Source: Novipirellula herctigrandis
GTDB lineage: Bacteria; Planctomycetota; Planctomycetia; Pirellulales; Pirellulaceae
Reading direction: 5' to 3'
Assembly: GCA_007859835.1 (NCBI GenBank)
Contig: SJPJ01000001.1
Span: 4,631,078-4,695,077 of the forward strand
Length of the DNA stretch: 64,000 nt
The position numbers and the translations under genes are program-made. Shown here piece by piece: positions 1 to 8,202 of the stretch. Numbering within the stretch: the first letter of the stretch is position 1; each line of letters opens with the position of its first letter. The notes under the pieces are model-generated. The model made no database searches, was not told the DNA's origin, and saw nothing but the letters and a program-made list of their open reading frames with translations.

Positions 1-1158
1 GCGAATGGTCCGCGAGAAGTGACAGCGATATTGTCGGAAAAATCGCTATTTCCCGTTCACGTCGCAGATCTTGCGCAAAACGACACGCGTTCATTTTCGT
101 CAATGCTTGGTCGACGCAAAACGGTCAATGGCCAAACGATGTCGATTTTCTATGGCCAATTAGCATCACTACTGCGCAGTGGTGTGCCGATGATCCGCTC
201 GCTCAATGTGCTTAGTTCGCAAACGTCCGACAAAGTGCTAAAGGAAGTCGTCGCCGATGTGCGGGCACGTGTGGAAGACGGCGAACCACTTGGCCAAGCT
301 TTCGCTAGATATCCAGGCGTATTCAGCGAGATGAGCGTGAATATGGTTCGAGCTGGTAGCGAAGGTGGATTTCTTGAAGACGCATTGGACCGCGTTGGTA
401 CGTTCACGGAGTTGCAGGAAGACTTAAAGGGACGCACCGTTAGTGCGATGGCCTATCCCGTGTTCCTGTTCTGCGTGGGAACGGTCGTCGTGACAGTTCT
501 GTTGGTGTTCTTCGTGCCGAAATTTGAAATGTTGTTTGAACGCCTTCGAAAGAAAGGTGAGATGCCGGCGGTCACCGAATGGCTATTGGCGTTTAGCGGA
601 TTCTTACAGAATTACGGCTGGATTGTTTTAGTTGCAATTCTGGCTGCCGTGATTGCGATGAAGGTGAAACTTAGTAGCGAAGCGGGCAAAGAATGGGCTG
701 ATCGAATCAAATTGAAGATTCCCGTCCTTGGAAACATTTTGATGAATTTGGCGGTTGCCCGATTCTGCCGAGTCCTTGGAACGCTGCTGGGAAATGGTGT
801 CCCAATCATCAAATCGCTGGAAATTAGCCGCAGCGCCACAGGCAACCGTTTGCTTAGCCGTTCGATTGCCGATGCAACCGAAAACATTCGCAGTGGTGAA
901 AGTTTGGCGATGCCGCTGCGCCAGTCAGGTTATTTGCCAGTCAGCGTGACCGAGATGATCAGCGTCGGCGAAGAAAGCAATTCGCTCGACCGCGTCCTTC
1001 CGGAGATCGCTGACTCATTGGAAAAACGAACCTTTCGGCGGCTTGACCTCTTCGTACGATTGCTCGAACCAATTATGCTTTTGATCATGGCGATCTTGGT
1101 TCTCGCCGTTGTAATGGCACTTTTGATTCCTGTGCTCAAGAGTAGCACCACCTTGTAG
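1..1158 (+). CDS. Type II secretion / type IV pilus inner-membrane platform protein (GspF/PilC family), 5' end outside window
   Basis: Inner-membrane platform protein of a type II secretion or type IV pilus machine. Two GspF repeats are visible: one around residues 45-165 from the first GTG (base 19), with a hydrophobic segment ending in FVPKFEMLF, and one around 245-375 with its own hydrophobic C-terminus. The motifs FYGQLASLLRSGVPMIRSL and FCRVLGTLLGNGVPIIKSL are the paired family signatures. The frame is open from base 1 with no stop, and the residues read upstream of the GTG continue naturally into the usual N-terminal stretch (an L..K.LFPV-type segment). I therefore treat the gene as cut by the window edge rather than starting at 19. 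The partner ATPase (GspE/PilB) would be expected just upstream. The next gene, glcD, follows after 11 bases but is functionally unrelated. Confidence 0.9.
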   Translation, partial: ANGPREVTAILSEKSLFPVHVADLAQNDTRSFSSMLGRRKTVNGQTMSIFYGQLASLLRSGVPMIRSLNVLSSQTSDKVLKEVVADVRARVEDGEPLGQAFARYPGVFSEMSVNMVRAGSEGGFLEDALDRVGTFTELQEDLKGRTVSAMAYPVFLFCVGTVVVTVLLVFFVPKFEMLFERLRKKGEMPAVTEWLLAFSGFLQNYGWIVLVAILAAVIAMKVKLSSEAGKEWADRIKLKIPVLGNILMNLAVARFCRVLGTLLGNGVPIIKSLEISRSATGNRLLSRSIADATENIRSGESLAMPLRQSGYLPVSVTEMISVGEESNSLDRVLPEIADSLEKRTFRRLDLFVRLLEPIMLLIMAILVLAVVMALLIPVLKSSTTL

Positions 1159-1169
1159 GGTCGCCTCGC

Positions 1170-2549
1170 ATGGATGTCGCTTCGGTCGTTAACATGCTGA
1201 TCCACCACCTTGGTGCTGATCGCGTGCTAACCGAAAAAGAAGACATTCTGCCATACGGGTTCGACGGCACCGCGACTCTCAAACAACTTCCTGCCTGCGT
1301 CTGTTTCCCTCGCGACGCAAAGGACGTTGCGGTCGCGATCAAGCTTGCCAGCGAGCAGAAGCTGCCCGTCGTTACGCGCGGAAGCGGCACAGGACTTTCG
1401 GGCGGAAGCGTACCGATCGCTGGCTCGCTTGTACTGTGCCTAGCCAAAATGGATCGCATCATCGAGGTCGACACAGCAAATTTGACATTGCGAGCCGAAG
1501 CGGGCGTGATAACGCAAAAAGTCTATGCAGCAGCCGATGCGGTCGGTCTGTTCTACCCGCCTGATCCAGGGTCGATGAAGATCAGTACGATTGGAGGTAA
1601 CGTCGCTGAAAATTCCGGTGGTCTGCGTGGTCTCAAATACGGTGTCACTCGCGATTATGTGATGGGGCTCGAAGTGGTGCTCGCTGACGGATCGATCTGT
1701 CGGCTTGGTTCGAAATGTGTCAAAGATGTCGCGGGTTATAACTTACGTGATTTGTTTATCGGCAGCGAAGGGACACTTGGCGTCGTCACGCAAGTCATTC
1801 TGAAACTGTTGCCCAAACCGGCTGCTAGGCAAACATTGTTGGCCACATTTACGGCAATGGATGCGGCTGCAGCGGCGGTTTCAGCGATCATCGCGGCGAA
1901 AATCATCCCCTGCACGCTTGAGTTTTTGGACCAAAAAACACTTCGCTGCGTCGAGGATTATGCGAATGTGGGTTTGCCTCGTGATGCCGCTGCGGTCCTG
2001 TTGATCGAAGCAGATGGACATGCCGCCGCTGTTGACGAAGACGCTTCGAAAATCGAAGAATTGTGTTGGATTCATGATGCATCCTCGGTCCGGCTTGCCG
2101 CTGATGCAGACGAAGCCGTCCAACTAGCTACCGCCCGACGCAGTGCCTTTAGTGCACTTGCTCGAATCCGGCCCACGACGATACTTGAAGATGTGACCGT
2201 ACCACGAAGTGAACTAGTGGGAATGATTCGAGCGGTGGAACAGATTGCAAAGAAGCACAATCTGAATATCGCCACCTTTGGCCATTTCGGCGACGGTAAT
2301 TTACATCCTACAATTCTGACCGATGAGCTCGACAGCGAAGAAATGCATCGCGTCGAGGCGGCGATTGTGGATATCGTCCAAGAGACACTCGATCGCGGCG
2401 GCACGATCACTGGCGAACACGGCGTTGGCCTTGCGAAAAAACCGTTCTTGCAACACCAACTCGGCGACAATTCCTATGATCTACTTCGCCTGGTCAAACG
2501 GGCGATTGATCCCCAAGGGCTACTGAATCCCGGCAAGATATTCGATTAG
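1170..2549 (+). CDS. glcD: Glycolate oxidase FAD-binding subunit GlcD
   Basis: FAD-linked subunit that oxidises glycolate (or D-lactate or a similar 2-hydroxy acid) to the keto acid. The 459 residues match the usual GlcD length. The N-terminal FAD-binding PCMH domain carries RGSGTGLSGG near residue 70 and the segment DPGSMKISTIGGNVAENSGG around residues 130-150. The C-terminal half carries GHFGDGNLHP and TGEHGVGLAKK, the family's active-site and flavin-contact motifs. It starts 11 bases after the secretion gene and is followed 87 bases later by glcF, so the two subunits are probably cotranscribed. No separate glcE lies next to them, so this is a two-subunit GlcDF arrangement. In a planctomycete a role in glycolate or lactate oxidation feeding the quinone pool is plausible. 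The substrate cannot be fixed from sequence. Confidence 0.92.
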   Translation: MDVASVVNMLIHHLGADRVLTEKEDILPYGFDGTATLKQLPACVCFPRDAKDVAVAIKLASEQKLPVVTRGSGTGLSGGSVPIAGSLVLCLAKMDRIIEVDTANLTLRAEAGVITQKVYAAADAVGLFYPPDPGSMKISTIGGNVAENSGGLRGLKYGVTRDYVMGLEVVLADGSICRLGSKCVKDVAGYNLRDLFIGSEGTLGVVTQVILKLLPKPAARQTLLATFTAMDAAAAAVSAIIAAKIIPCTLEFLDQKTLRCVEDYANVGLPRDAAAVLLIEADGHAAAVDEDASKIEELCWIHDASSVRLAADADEAVQLATARRSAFSALARIRPTTILEDVTVPRSELVGMIRAVEQIAKKHNLNIATFGHFGDGNLHPTILTDELDSEEMHRVEAAIVDIVQETLDRGGTITGEHGVGLAKKPFLQHQLGDNSYDLLRLVKRAIDPQGLLNPGKIFD

Positions 2550-2636
2550 CAAGTTGGAGTTTAACCTCTCGATTGCTGCGGTAGGGTTCCTGGTTGCTGC
2601 AGCACGCATTGCCAAACTGCCAACACCTCCCATTCT

Positions 2637-3989
2637 ATGCCCATGACCAATAAGAGCGACAACCTCCTCAAAGAACTCGACTACTCGGTGCTACAACAAT
2701 GTATGCACTGTGGCATGTGCTTGCCGACGTGCCCGACCTATGACGAAACGAAACTTGAACGTCATAGCCCGCGTGGACGAATCGCATTGATGCGTGCAAT
2801 CGCTGACGATGAACTTGAACTGACCAAGGCGTTCGGTGACGAAATGTACTACTGCCTTGGATGTTTGGCATGCGTATCGGCATGCCCCGCAGGCGTGAAC
2901 TATCCGAGCCTGTTTGAGACCGCTCGGGCAGAGATCGAACGTCAAAGTGTGATGGATCATCCCAAGCGAGATTTCCTACGATGGTCAATCCTGCGAGTGC
3001 TATTTACTCGTCCACGACTGCTGCGATTGGTTGGACGCATGCTTTGGGTATGGCAATCCAGTGGTCTACAAGGTCTGGCTCGTCGAAGTGGCGTGATGCG
3101 TTTGTTGCCAAAGAACCTTCGGCGACTCGAACCACAATCCCCCACCGTGAAAAAGCGGTTTTCGCACCAACTCATTGCACCGGCCGAGTCGACTGCGAAA
3201 CCGGTGCGCCATGTCGCGGTATTGACCGGTTGCATACAGGACATCGCCTTTTCCGATGTTAACCGCGCAACGGTTGATGTTCTGCTAGCCAATGACTGCA
3301 AAGTCCATACGCCAACGGTGCAACCCTGTTGCGGTTCACTTCATGCACATAACGGCGATCTTGATTCAGCTCGCAAACTAGCTCGTCGCCAATTGGACCT
3401 TTTCAATCCAGACGACTACGACGCAATCATCAGCAACGCGGGTGGCTGCGGATCTCACCTGAAATCTTACGGTCACTTGCTAAAGGATGATCCGAAATAC
3501 GCGGAACTTGCTGCTCGCTGGGACGCAAAACTAAAGGACATTCACGAGTACCTCGTTGAGATTGATTTTCGCAAACCGACATGCACGCAAGCGAAAACAA
3601 CGGTTGCTTACCATGAAAGTTGCCACCTTTGTCATGGCCAACAAGTGAGCGCACAACCACGTGCGATTTTGCGTGCCATACCAGGGGCGAAATTAGTAGA
3701 GTGCGAGGAGGCACAATGGTGCTGTGGCAGTGCAGGCATCTACAATATCACCCAGCCCGATACGGCCAATCGTCTACAAAGACGCAAAATCGCGAATATC
3801 CTCGCCACCGATGCCCAAATCGTCGCCACCGCGAACCCTGGTTGCCATCTGCAACTCGTCAACGGTCTAAAGGAATCGGTCCCAACAAACCCTCCAATCG
3901 CGACACCAACGGTCACTCACCCGATCCTCCTTTTGGCCAACGCCTACCGCGAGGAAGCCAAAAGGGGGCAAGAGCGTAGCGAGATCTAA
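2637..3989 (+). CDS. glcF: Glycolate oxidase iron-sulfur subunit GlcF
   Basis: Electron-transfer partner of GlcD. Two ferredoxin-type 4Fe-4S sites lie near the N-terminus: CMHCGMCLPTCP (residues 22-33) and CLGCLACVSACP (about 73-84). Two cysteine-rich CCG domains follow, seen as LTGCIQD with PCCGSLH, and YHESCHLCHG with WCCGSAGIYN. This layout is typical of GlcF and related heterodisulfide-reductase-like subunits. Length is 450 residues, slightly above the usual 410-430. An alternative start lies two codons downstream (ATG at 2643). The gene sits 87 bases after glcD on the same strand. After it the strand switches, so the GlcDF unit ends here; I saw no strong terminator hairpin in the 60 bases before the convergent gene. 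Confidence 0.92.
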   Translation: MPMTNKSDNLLKELDYSVLQQCMHCGMCLPTCPTYDETKLERHSPRGRIALMRAIADDELELTKAFGDEMYYCLGCLACVSACPAGVNYPSLFETARAEIERQSVMDHPKRDFLRWSILRVLFTRPRLLRLVGRMLWVWQSSGLQGLARRSGVMRLLPKNLRRLEPQSPTVKKRFSHQLIAPAESTAKPVRHVAVLTGCIQDIAFSDVNRATVDVLLANDCKVHTPTVQPCCGSLHAHNGDLDSARKLARRQLDLFNPDDYDAIISNAGGCGSHLKSYGHLLKDDPKYAELAARWDAKLKDIHEYLVEIDFRKPTCTQAKTTVAYHESCHLCHGQQVSAQPRAILRAIPGAKLVECEEAQWCCGSAGIYNITQPDTANRLQRRKIANILATDAQIVATANPGCHLQLVNGLKESVPTNPPIATPTVTHPILLLANAYREEAKRGQERSEI

Positions 3990-4050
3990 ACGGACAAATG
4001 CATAATGGAAGACTGTACTAGCAGGATCTGCAAATGCTCGATGTCGGTCG

Positions 4051-5070
4051 TTACTCACTCAAGGCGACTTGACCTTTCTTGAAATAGGAATGCTCCGCTT
4101 TTAACCCGTGCTTCTCACAAAACTCGGCGAGCCGACGGTAGCGTGCAATAGGAGAAACCGCCGTCGCAAAACACAGTTTCGCATGACACTCGGGACATAG
4201 ATACAACGGGTGGCGATCCGATTCATCTCGGTGGTTCGAGCCACACATATTGCACTGGTAGGCAGTGCAGTGCAGCATCGAGAACATGTGGCCAGTTTCA
4301 TGTGTGGCTGTTTTCAACGTGCGGCGTAAACAGAGAAGAAACGCTTCATCATCGCCCGCTGGATCGCCGTTGCGATGGATCGACCACACGCCAACGCGAT
4401 CGCGCAAGGATGCTTGTCCAAAAACGAAATTCCATCCGCGCCCCGGCCATAAATCCATTGCCGTGAATGCAATGGTTGCCGCTGCATCATCCGGCAGACG
4501 GGGCTTGAGAATATCATCTAACACATAGGTCGTCAGGATTTGTGGCATCCTCCACTCGGGATGCACTCGTCGGGCGTTGTCAGGAATGACCGAAAGTGGC
4601 AAATCACCAAGAATCCTGACGGTTCGATTCATATAGATTGCAAGATACTCGGCCGAAAGCTCAACGATTTGACGCTGCTTTTCCGTGAACTTGCCCAGCG
4701 GTTGAACGTAGATAACACTCCGACGTCCAGTCGGCGTAGCGGGGCGAGCCTTAAGGTACTGTCGAAATGTCTGTCCGGACTCATCATGCTGATCAAGCCA
4801 GTCACCCGGTTTTGGCGATTCAAGCTTCTTATGTAGAAACTCGAGTTTGTCGATCGTGGCCAACATTTGACGTGAATCGCCCGGTCGTCGCTGCATGCTT
4901 TGCCCGCCAGGAACGCGAAAGGTCTTCACGACAGGGGGTGCCAACGTTGAAACATCCGCACTCGAAACACAGGTTGGTAGCATCGCATAAAAGGCAGCGG
5001 CGATGACACACACACAGAAACCGGAGCGATGGCTCAATGCCATGAACGCGAACAAAGAATCGACACGCAT
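4051..5070 (-). CDS. Exported archaemetzincin-like zinc metalloprotease (M54-like)
   Basis: Probable secreted or periplasmic zinc peptidase. Near the C-terminus it carries HETGHMFSMLHC, then TAYQ and CNMC, and after a spacer CPEC. This is the archaemetzincin pattern (HExxHxxGxxHC, a second CxM cysteine, then CxxC), with serine in place of the usual glycine between the second and third histidines. Archaemetzincins bind a second zinc through those cysteines. An ATG at 5070 gives a hydrophobic segment (about residues 15-35) that reads as a signal peptide, and AGGA lies about ten bases upstream. The longer open frame to 5157 would need a TTG start and is less likely; ATG at 5043 is another option. 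It is convergent with glcF and divergent from nothing obvious. Substrate unknown. Family assignment is from motif only. Confidence 0.75.
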   Translation of the reverse strand: MRVDSLFAFMALSHRSGFCVCVIAAAFYAMLPTCVSSADVSTLAPPVVKTFRVPGGQSMQRRPGDSRQMLATIDKLEFLHKKLESPKPGDWLDQHDESGQTFRQYLKARPATPTGRRSVIYVQPLGKFTEKQRQIVELSAEYLAIYMNRTVRILGDLPLSVIPDNARRVHPEWRMPQILTTYVLDDILKPRLPDDAAATIAFTAMDLWPGRGWNFVFGQASLRDRVGVWSIHRNGDPAGDDEAFLLCLRRTLKTATHETGHMFSMLHCTAYQCNMCGSNHRDESDRHPLYLCPECHAKLCFATAVSPIARYRRLAEFCEKHGLKAEHSYFKKGQVALSE

Positions 5071-5179
5071 AGTACGAAATCCTACTAGTGATAAGTAGTA
5101 AAGATCGAGTGAACCGTCAAACAAATGGCTTACCGAACATTGCTCCGAACGACGCAAAAAAAAACATATTGGCAGCCCG

Positions 5180-5746
5180 CTATGGTACCCAAATGCGAAT
5201 CAATATTTTCCCTGATGTATGTATATCGACAAATGCGTTGCCGGGGTCCCAAACAACGGCCCCGCCACCGCCGCGAAGCGAAACGGTTTGTTCCGTTGGC
5301 AGCATTGAGACTTCTGCGCGTCGAACCACAGTAGATGCCTTTGTCTGAATGACGGTAATTTCGTATGCTCCTCCAAACGCAGGCGACAACGGTGCCATGA
5401 CCCAACAGTGATAAAGCCCATTGGGGGATTCCGCGTGAACCCCTCCGAGCACATCGGAGGGGTTCCAAACATAATACGTGGCCATTGCAAAGAACGCACA
5501 TGCAAAACCAGCGATGAACGAGTTACGCTTTGGCAATTTCAATTCATTGCTCGCAGTGGCCAACAACAGGTTTTGCCGACGCCGTTTGTAAGCGAAACGA
5601 AATAACGTGGCATACCAGAAGATTGTACCAACGGGAAAACCCAATTCAACAAATGGGCTGGTCGGAAGCGTGACGTGGGGCCACTTTTGGGCAGGTGTCA
5701 AATCACGACGCGTTCCCGCTGAAGATTCGAATCGCCGTTTCGGCAT
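5180..5746 (-). CDS. Hypothetical small membrane protein
   Basis: Not recognised. The 188-residue product has two hydrophobic stretches: one near residues 30-50 (ELGFPVGTIFWYATLFRF) and one near 75-95 (FIAGFACAFFAMATYYVW). A polar domain follows that looks extracytoplasmic, with a glycine run (LRGGGGAVV). The ATG at 5746 lies inside the 3' end of the TOPRIM gene (44-base overlap), consistent with translational coupling on the minus strand. It is downstream of the tetraheme cytochrome and TOPRIM genes and may be the last gene of that transcript. Coding status is supported by balanced composition and membrane-protein pattern, but I know no family for it. Confidence 0.6.
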   Translation of the reverse strand: MPKRRFESSAGTRRDLTPAQKWPHVTLPTSPFVELGFPVGTIFWYATLFRFAYKRRRQNLLLATASNELKLPKRNSFIAGFACAFFAMATYYVWNPSDVLGGVHAESPNGLYHCWVMAPLSPAFGGAYEITVIQTKASTVVRRAEVSMLPTEQTVSLRGGGGAVVWDPGNAFVDIHTSGKILIRIWVP

Positions 5747-6362
5747 CGGAAGAATCGATCGCGGTGAAGGCTCTTGTGTTTGGATCGATGCACGTCTTGA
5801 CCAATGTTTCTTCGTTGAGACTCGCTAATCCGCGAAACCGATTGGCCTTCACGCCCTCGATACTTTGGCGATCGAGTTCTTCTCGAAGTTTTCGGTAATG
5901 TTCCTCGCTGTACGCAAGGATCGAATCGGTGTACCGCTTTGCGGTGATTTCAAACATCGGTGCTCGTACCACACCGACACGGCCACTGTCGAGCAACGGT
6001 CGCATCCATCGATAAAGAAACATCATCATCAGCGCGCCGCAGTGAATCCCGTCGGCATCGGGATCAAACAACAAGACGATACGGTCATAACGAACGGACT
6101 CGAGATGAAAATACTCGCCAAATTCCGACCCAAGCGAATCAATGAACGCAGCAAACCATTCGTTGCCGAGCATCGACCGTTTGCTGGCCTTTATCGTATT
6201 GAGCGGTTTGCCTTGCATCGGCAAAACCGCTTGAAAAGACGCGTCGCGAGCCCGCGCGACAGACAGCGACGCCGAATCTCCTTCAACGACAAACAACTCC
6301 GCTCCCGATCCGCTGCCATGCATCTGGCAATCGTGAAGCTTGACCGGTTGAGAGCGAAACAT
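5703..6362 (-). CDS. Stand-alone GyrB/ParE-like TOPRIM domain protein
   Basis: The product resembles only the TOPRIM half of a type IIA topoisomerase B subunit. From the first ATG (6362) it opens directly at the family's KL.DC motif, followed by ELFVVEGDSA, LPMQGKPLNTIKA, and FDPDADGIHCGALMMMFLYR. The acidic residues expected to bind magnesium (E of EGDSA and the three D of DPDAD) are kept. The GG that normally follows EGDSA is replaced by SLS. The GHKL ATPase and transducer domains are absent: upstream sequence belongs to the tetraheme gene, whose stop is 12 bases before this start. About 219 residues stay in one frame without a break, which argues against a recent pseudogene. It could be a partner for another topoisomerase subunit, a regulator, or an old fragment kept under selection. 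The longest open frame (to 6407) needs a TTG and overlaps the upstream gene. Confidence 0.75.
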   Translation of the reverse strand: MFRSQPVKLHDCQMHGSGSGAELFVVEGDSASLSVARARDASFQAVLPMQGKPLNTIKASKRSMLGNEWFAAFIDSLGSEFGEYFHLESVRYDRIVLLFDPDADGIHCGALMMMFLYRWMRPLLDSGRVGVVRAPMFEITAKRYTDSILAYSEEHYRKLREELDRQSIEGVKANRFRGLASLNEETLVKTCIDPNTRAFTAIDSSDAETAIRIFSGNAS

Positions 6363-6373
6363 CACAGGCGGGC

Positions 6374-8170
6374 TTAGTCCATACCATAGTGTTCGACTTG
6401 TGGCCAATACTCGTCTTCGAAGGCATCTTCTTCGTGGAAGGCGGGGCTGTTATCCAAGTCGTGACATTCCATACATTTCTCGCGGGCGTCTTCGTACGTC
6501 AAACGCATCCCATCACGTAGATCGAGTCGTTTGTCTTCACTCACGGTCGACCCTGCTTCTTCGGCCGCAGCATGTTCGGCGCCAGGGCCATGACAATTTT
6601 CGCACCCACTTTTAGTCAATAGAGGCGTTCCTTCGAGCGAAAGGTAACCTGACACGTAGGGATAGAATCCTTGTGGGTTCCAACCGGTCACATGACAACT
6701 GATGCATTCGGGATCAAAATGGCGCGGCACGTCACCTCGTTCACCGGGATGAACAAGCGATTCGGTGGCGTGTTCGTGAGGCGAGTTTTCCCAAATGTCA
6801 TAAGCGGTTGTATGACATTTTCCACACGTGTCGGTGCCGATATAGGTTCGTCCCGATGGAGGCGGAATCGGGCGCAGTCCTAACGCATCCAATCCAAGAT
6901 CGCGAAGTTGATATTGGTAGTCCGCCATCAATTTTCGCATCTCGGGTGCATCTTCGATTTCGTGAGTCATCGGCAAGCGGCAATACTTCGCCGGCGAGTC
7001 TTTGTACAACCCGATCATGCCGACATACATTGCCTTGTTGCCAGTCACGACCATTCGCGTCTTGCTTCCTTCGATCGCTTGCATTTGATAGGTTGGTTCA
7101 CCGTACCCCCCCGCGACGACGATCACATCAAAACCGGGTGCCTGTTGGACTAACTTTTCAGCGGCATCCTCGGTTCCAAAGAACGTCAAGATTTTGAATT
7201 CTGCGGATTGGGCGTCAAGTTCCTTAGCGGCTTTCGCGGTCGCTGCGACGATCGGCTCGACCACAATTTCATCGCCAAGCGGTGCATCGAGCATTTCGGG
7301 ATCAAGAATGGTTGTCATACCAACCTTCACGCCGCCTCGGTCCACCAGTTTGTGTTGAGGCATCAGCGAAGGGTCGATCAACACGACGTTCGCAGACACG
7401 TACAATGCCTCGTCGGCCGATTCACTTGCTGCGACGGAAATCAATTCGCCAACACCCAATCGGACGTCTTCTGGGCCAAAGCCGACCGCATCGTATTTCA
7501 TCTGCTTGAGGGCTTCAGCCGTGCGTTGGAATTTAATCTCGGCTTGACGACCGAACCGGCGAACTTGATTACCAGCGTCAATCGGCGCCACCTCCCAGCC
7601 GTTGCTGCGTAAATTCTCGAAGAAGGTATATCGCCGGGCAACGCCACCTTTTTGATTGTCCAAACCTGTGCATCCACAGGGTTCAATATAACCATGTTGG
7701 TTACCGGTAATCAGGAGTGTTAAGTTCGGCGTATCCCAGTCTCGGTAGTCTTCAGGCCCAGTCGCGTCGACCGGTGCAGTGGGAATCGAAGTGGCTGCTG
7801 TCGGATTTGCTGCAATCGAATTTTCTGCCGGTGAGTTTGCAACCTCGGGGTTGATCGCAGGTGCGGTGTCCTCGACCGGGGGCTGCTCGGTCGCAGGAGT
7901 CGAGGGCATCCCGGATTCAAGCACCCCGACAGGCGTAGGGATAATTTCGACTTGAAGCGGTGGTCCCGCGATCTCCGTCGGAACCGTTTCAAGCTGCGGC
8001 TGTTCAACGGCCTGGTCGTCCGATTCCTGTGCCCCGCTCGGTACGCTTCGAAATGCCAAAAGAATCATTACGACCGCAAAAACGCATGCCAACCGAGCTG
8101 CGATCCGCAAAGCCGAGGTTGTTGAACTTGACGGATCGTGAGGGGCAGGCAATTTGGCTTGGTTTCTCAT
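6374..8170 (-). CDS. 5'-nucleotidase-like domain fused to a tetraheme cytochrome c554-like domain
   Basis: Exported electron-transfer protein of 598 residues. A hydrophobic N-terminal segment (about residues 22-42) serves as signal or anchor, followed by a proline/threonine-rich linker to about residue 140. Next comes a domain resembling UshA-type metallophosphatases: LLITGNQHGYIEPCGCTG, KGGVARR, IDAGNQV, and DAVGFGPEDVRLG. Several usual metal and catalytic positions are changed (DxH is NxH, GNHE is GPED), so phosphatase activity is doubtful. The C-terminal 150 residues hold four CxxCH heme sites (CGKCH, CISCH, CENCH, CMECH) spaced as in cytochrome c554-type proteins. It sits 32 bases after the DUF1573 gene and just before the TOPRIM gene, all minus strand. 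The electron partner is unknown. The fusion is recognisable, but its physiological role is inference. Confidence 0.85.
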   Translation of the reverse strand: MRNQAKLPAPHDPSSSTTSALRIAARLACVFAVVMILLAFRSVPSGAQESDDQAVEQPQLETVPTEIAGPPLQVEIIPTPVGVLESGMPSTPATEQPPVEDTAPAINPEVANSPAENSIAANPTAATSIPTAPVDATGPEDYRDWDTPNLTLLITGNQHGYIEPCGCTGLDNQKGGVARRYTFFENLRSNGWEVAPIDAGNQVRRFGRQAEIKFQRTAEALKQMKYDAVGFGPEDVRLGVGELISVAASESADEALYVSANVVLIDPSLMPQHKLVDRGGVKVGMTTILDPEMLDAPLGDEIVVEPIVAATAKAAKELDAQSAEFKILTFFGTEDAAEKLVQQAPGFDVIVVAGGYGEPTYQMQAIEGSKTRMVVTGNKAMYVGMIGLYKDSPAKYCRLPMTHEIEDAPEMRKLMADYQYQLRDLGLDALGLRPIPPPSGRTYIGTDTCGKCHTTAYDIWENSPHEHATESLVHPGERGDVPRHFDPECISCHVTGWNPQGFYPYVSGYLSLEGTPLLTKSGCENCHGPGAEHAAAEEAGSTVSEDKRLDLRDGMRLTYEDAREKCMECHDLDNSPAFHEEDAFEDEYWPQVEHYGMD

Positions 8171-8202
8171 TCGATCCTACTATCCGTGAAAAAACGAAGT
8201 GA

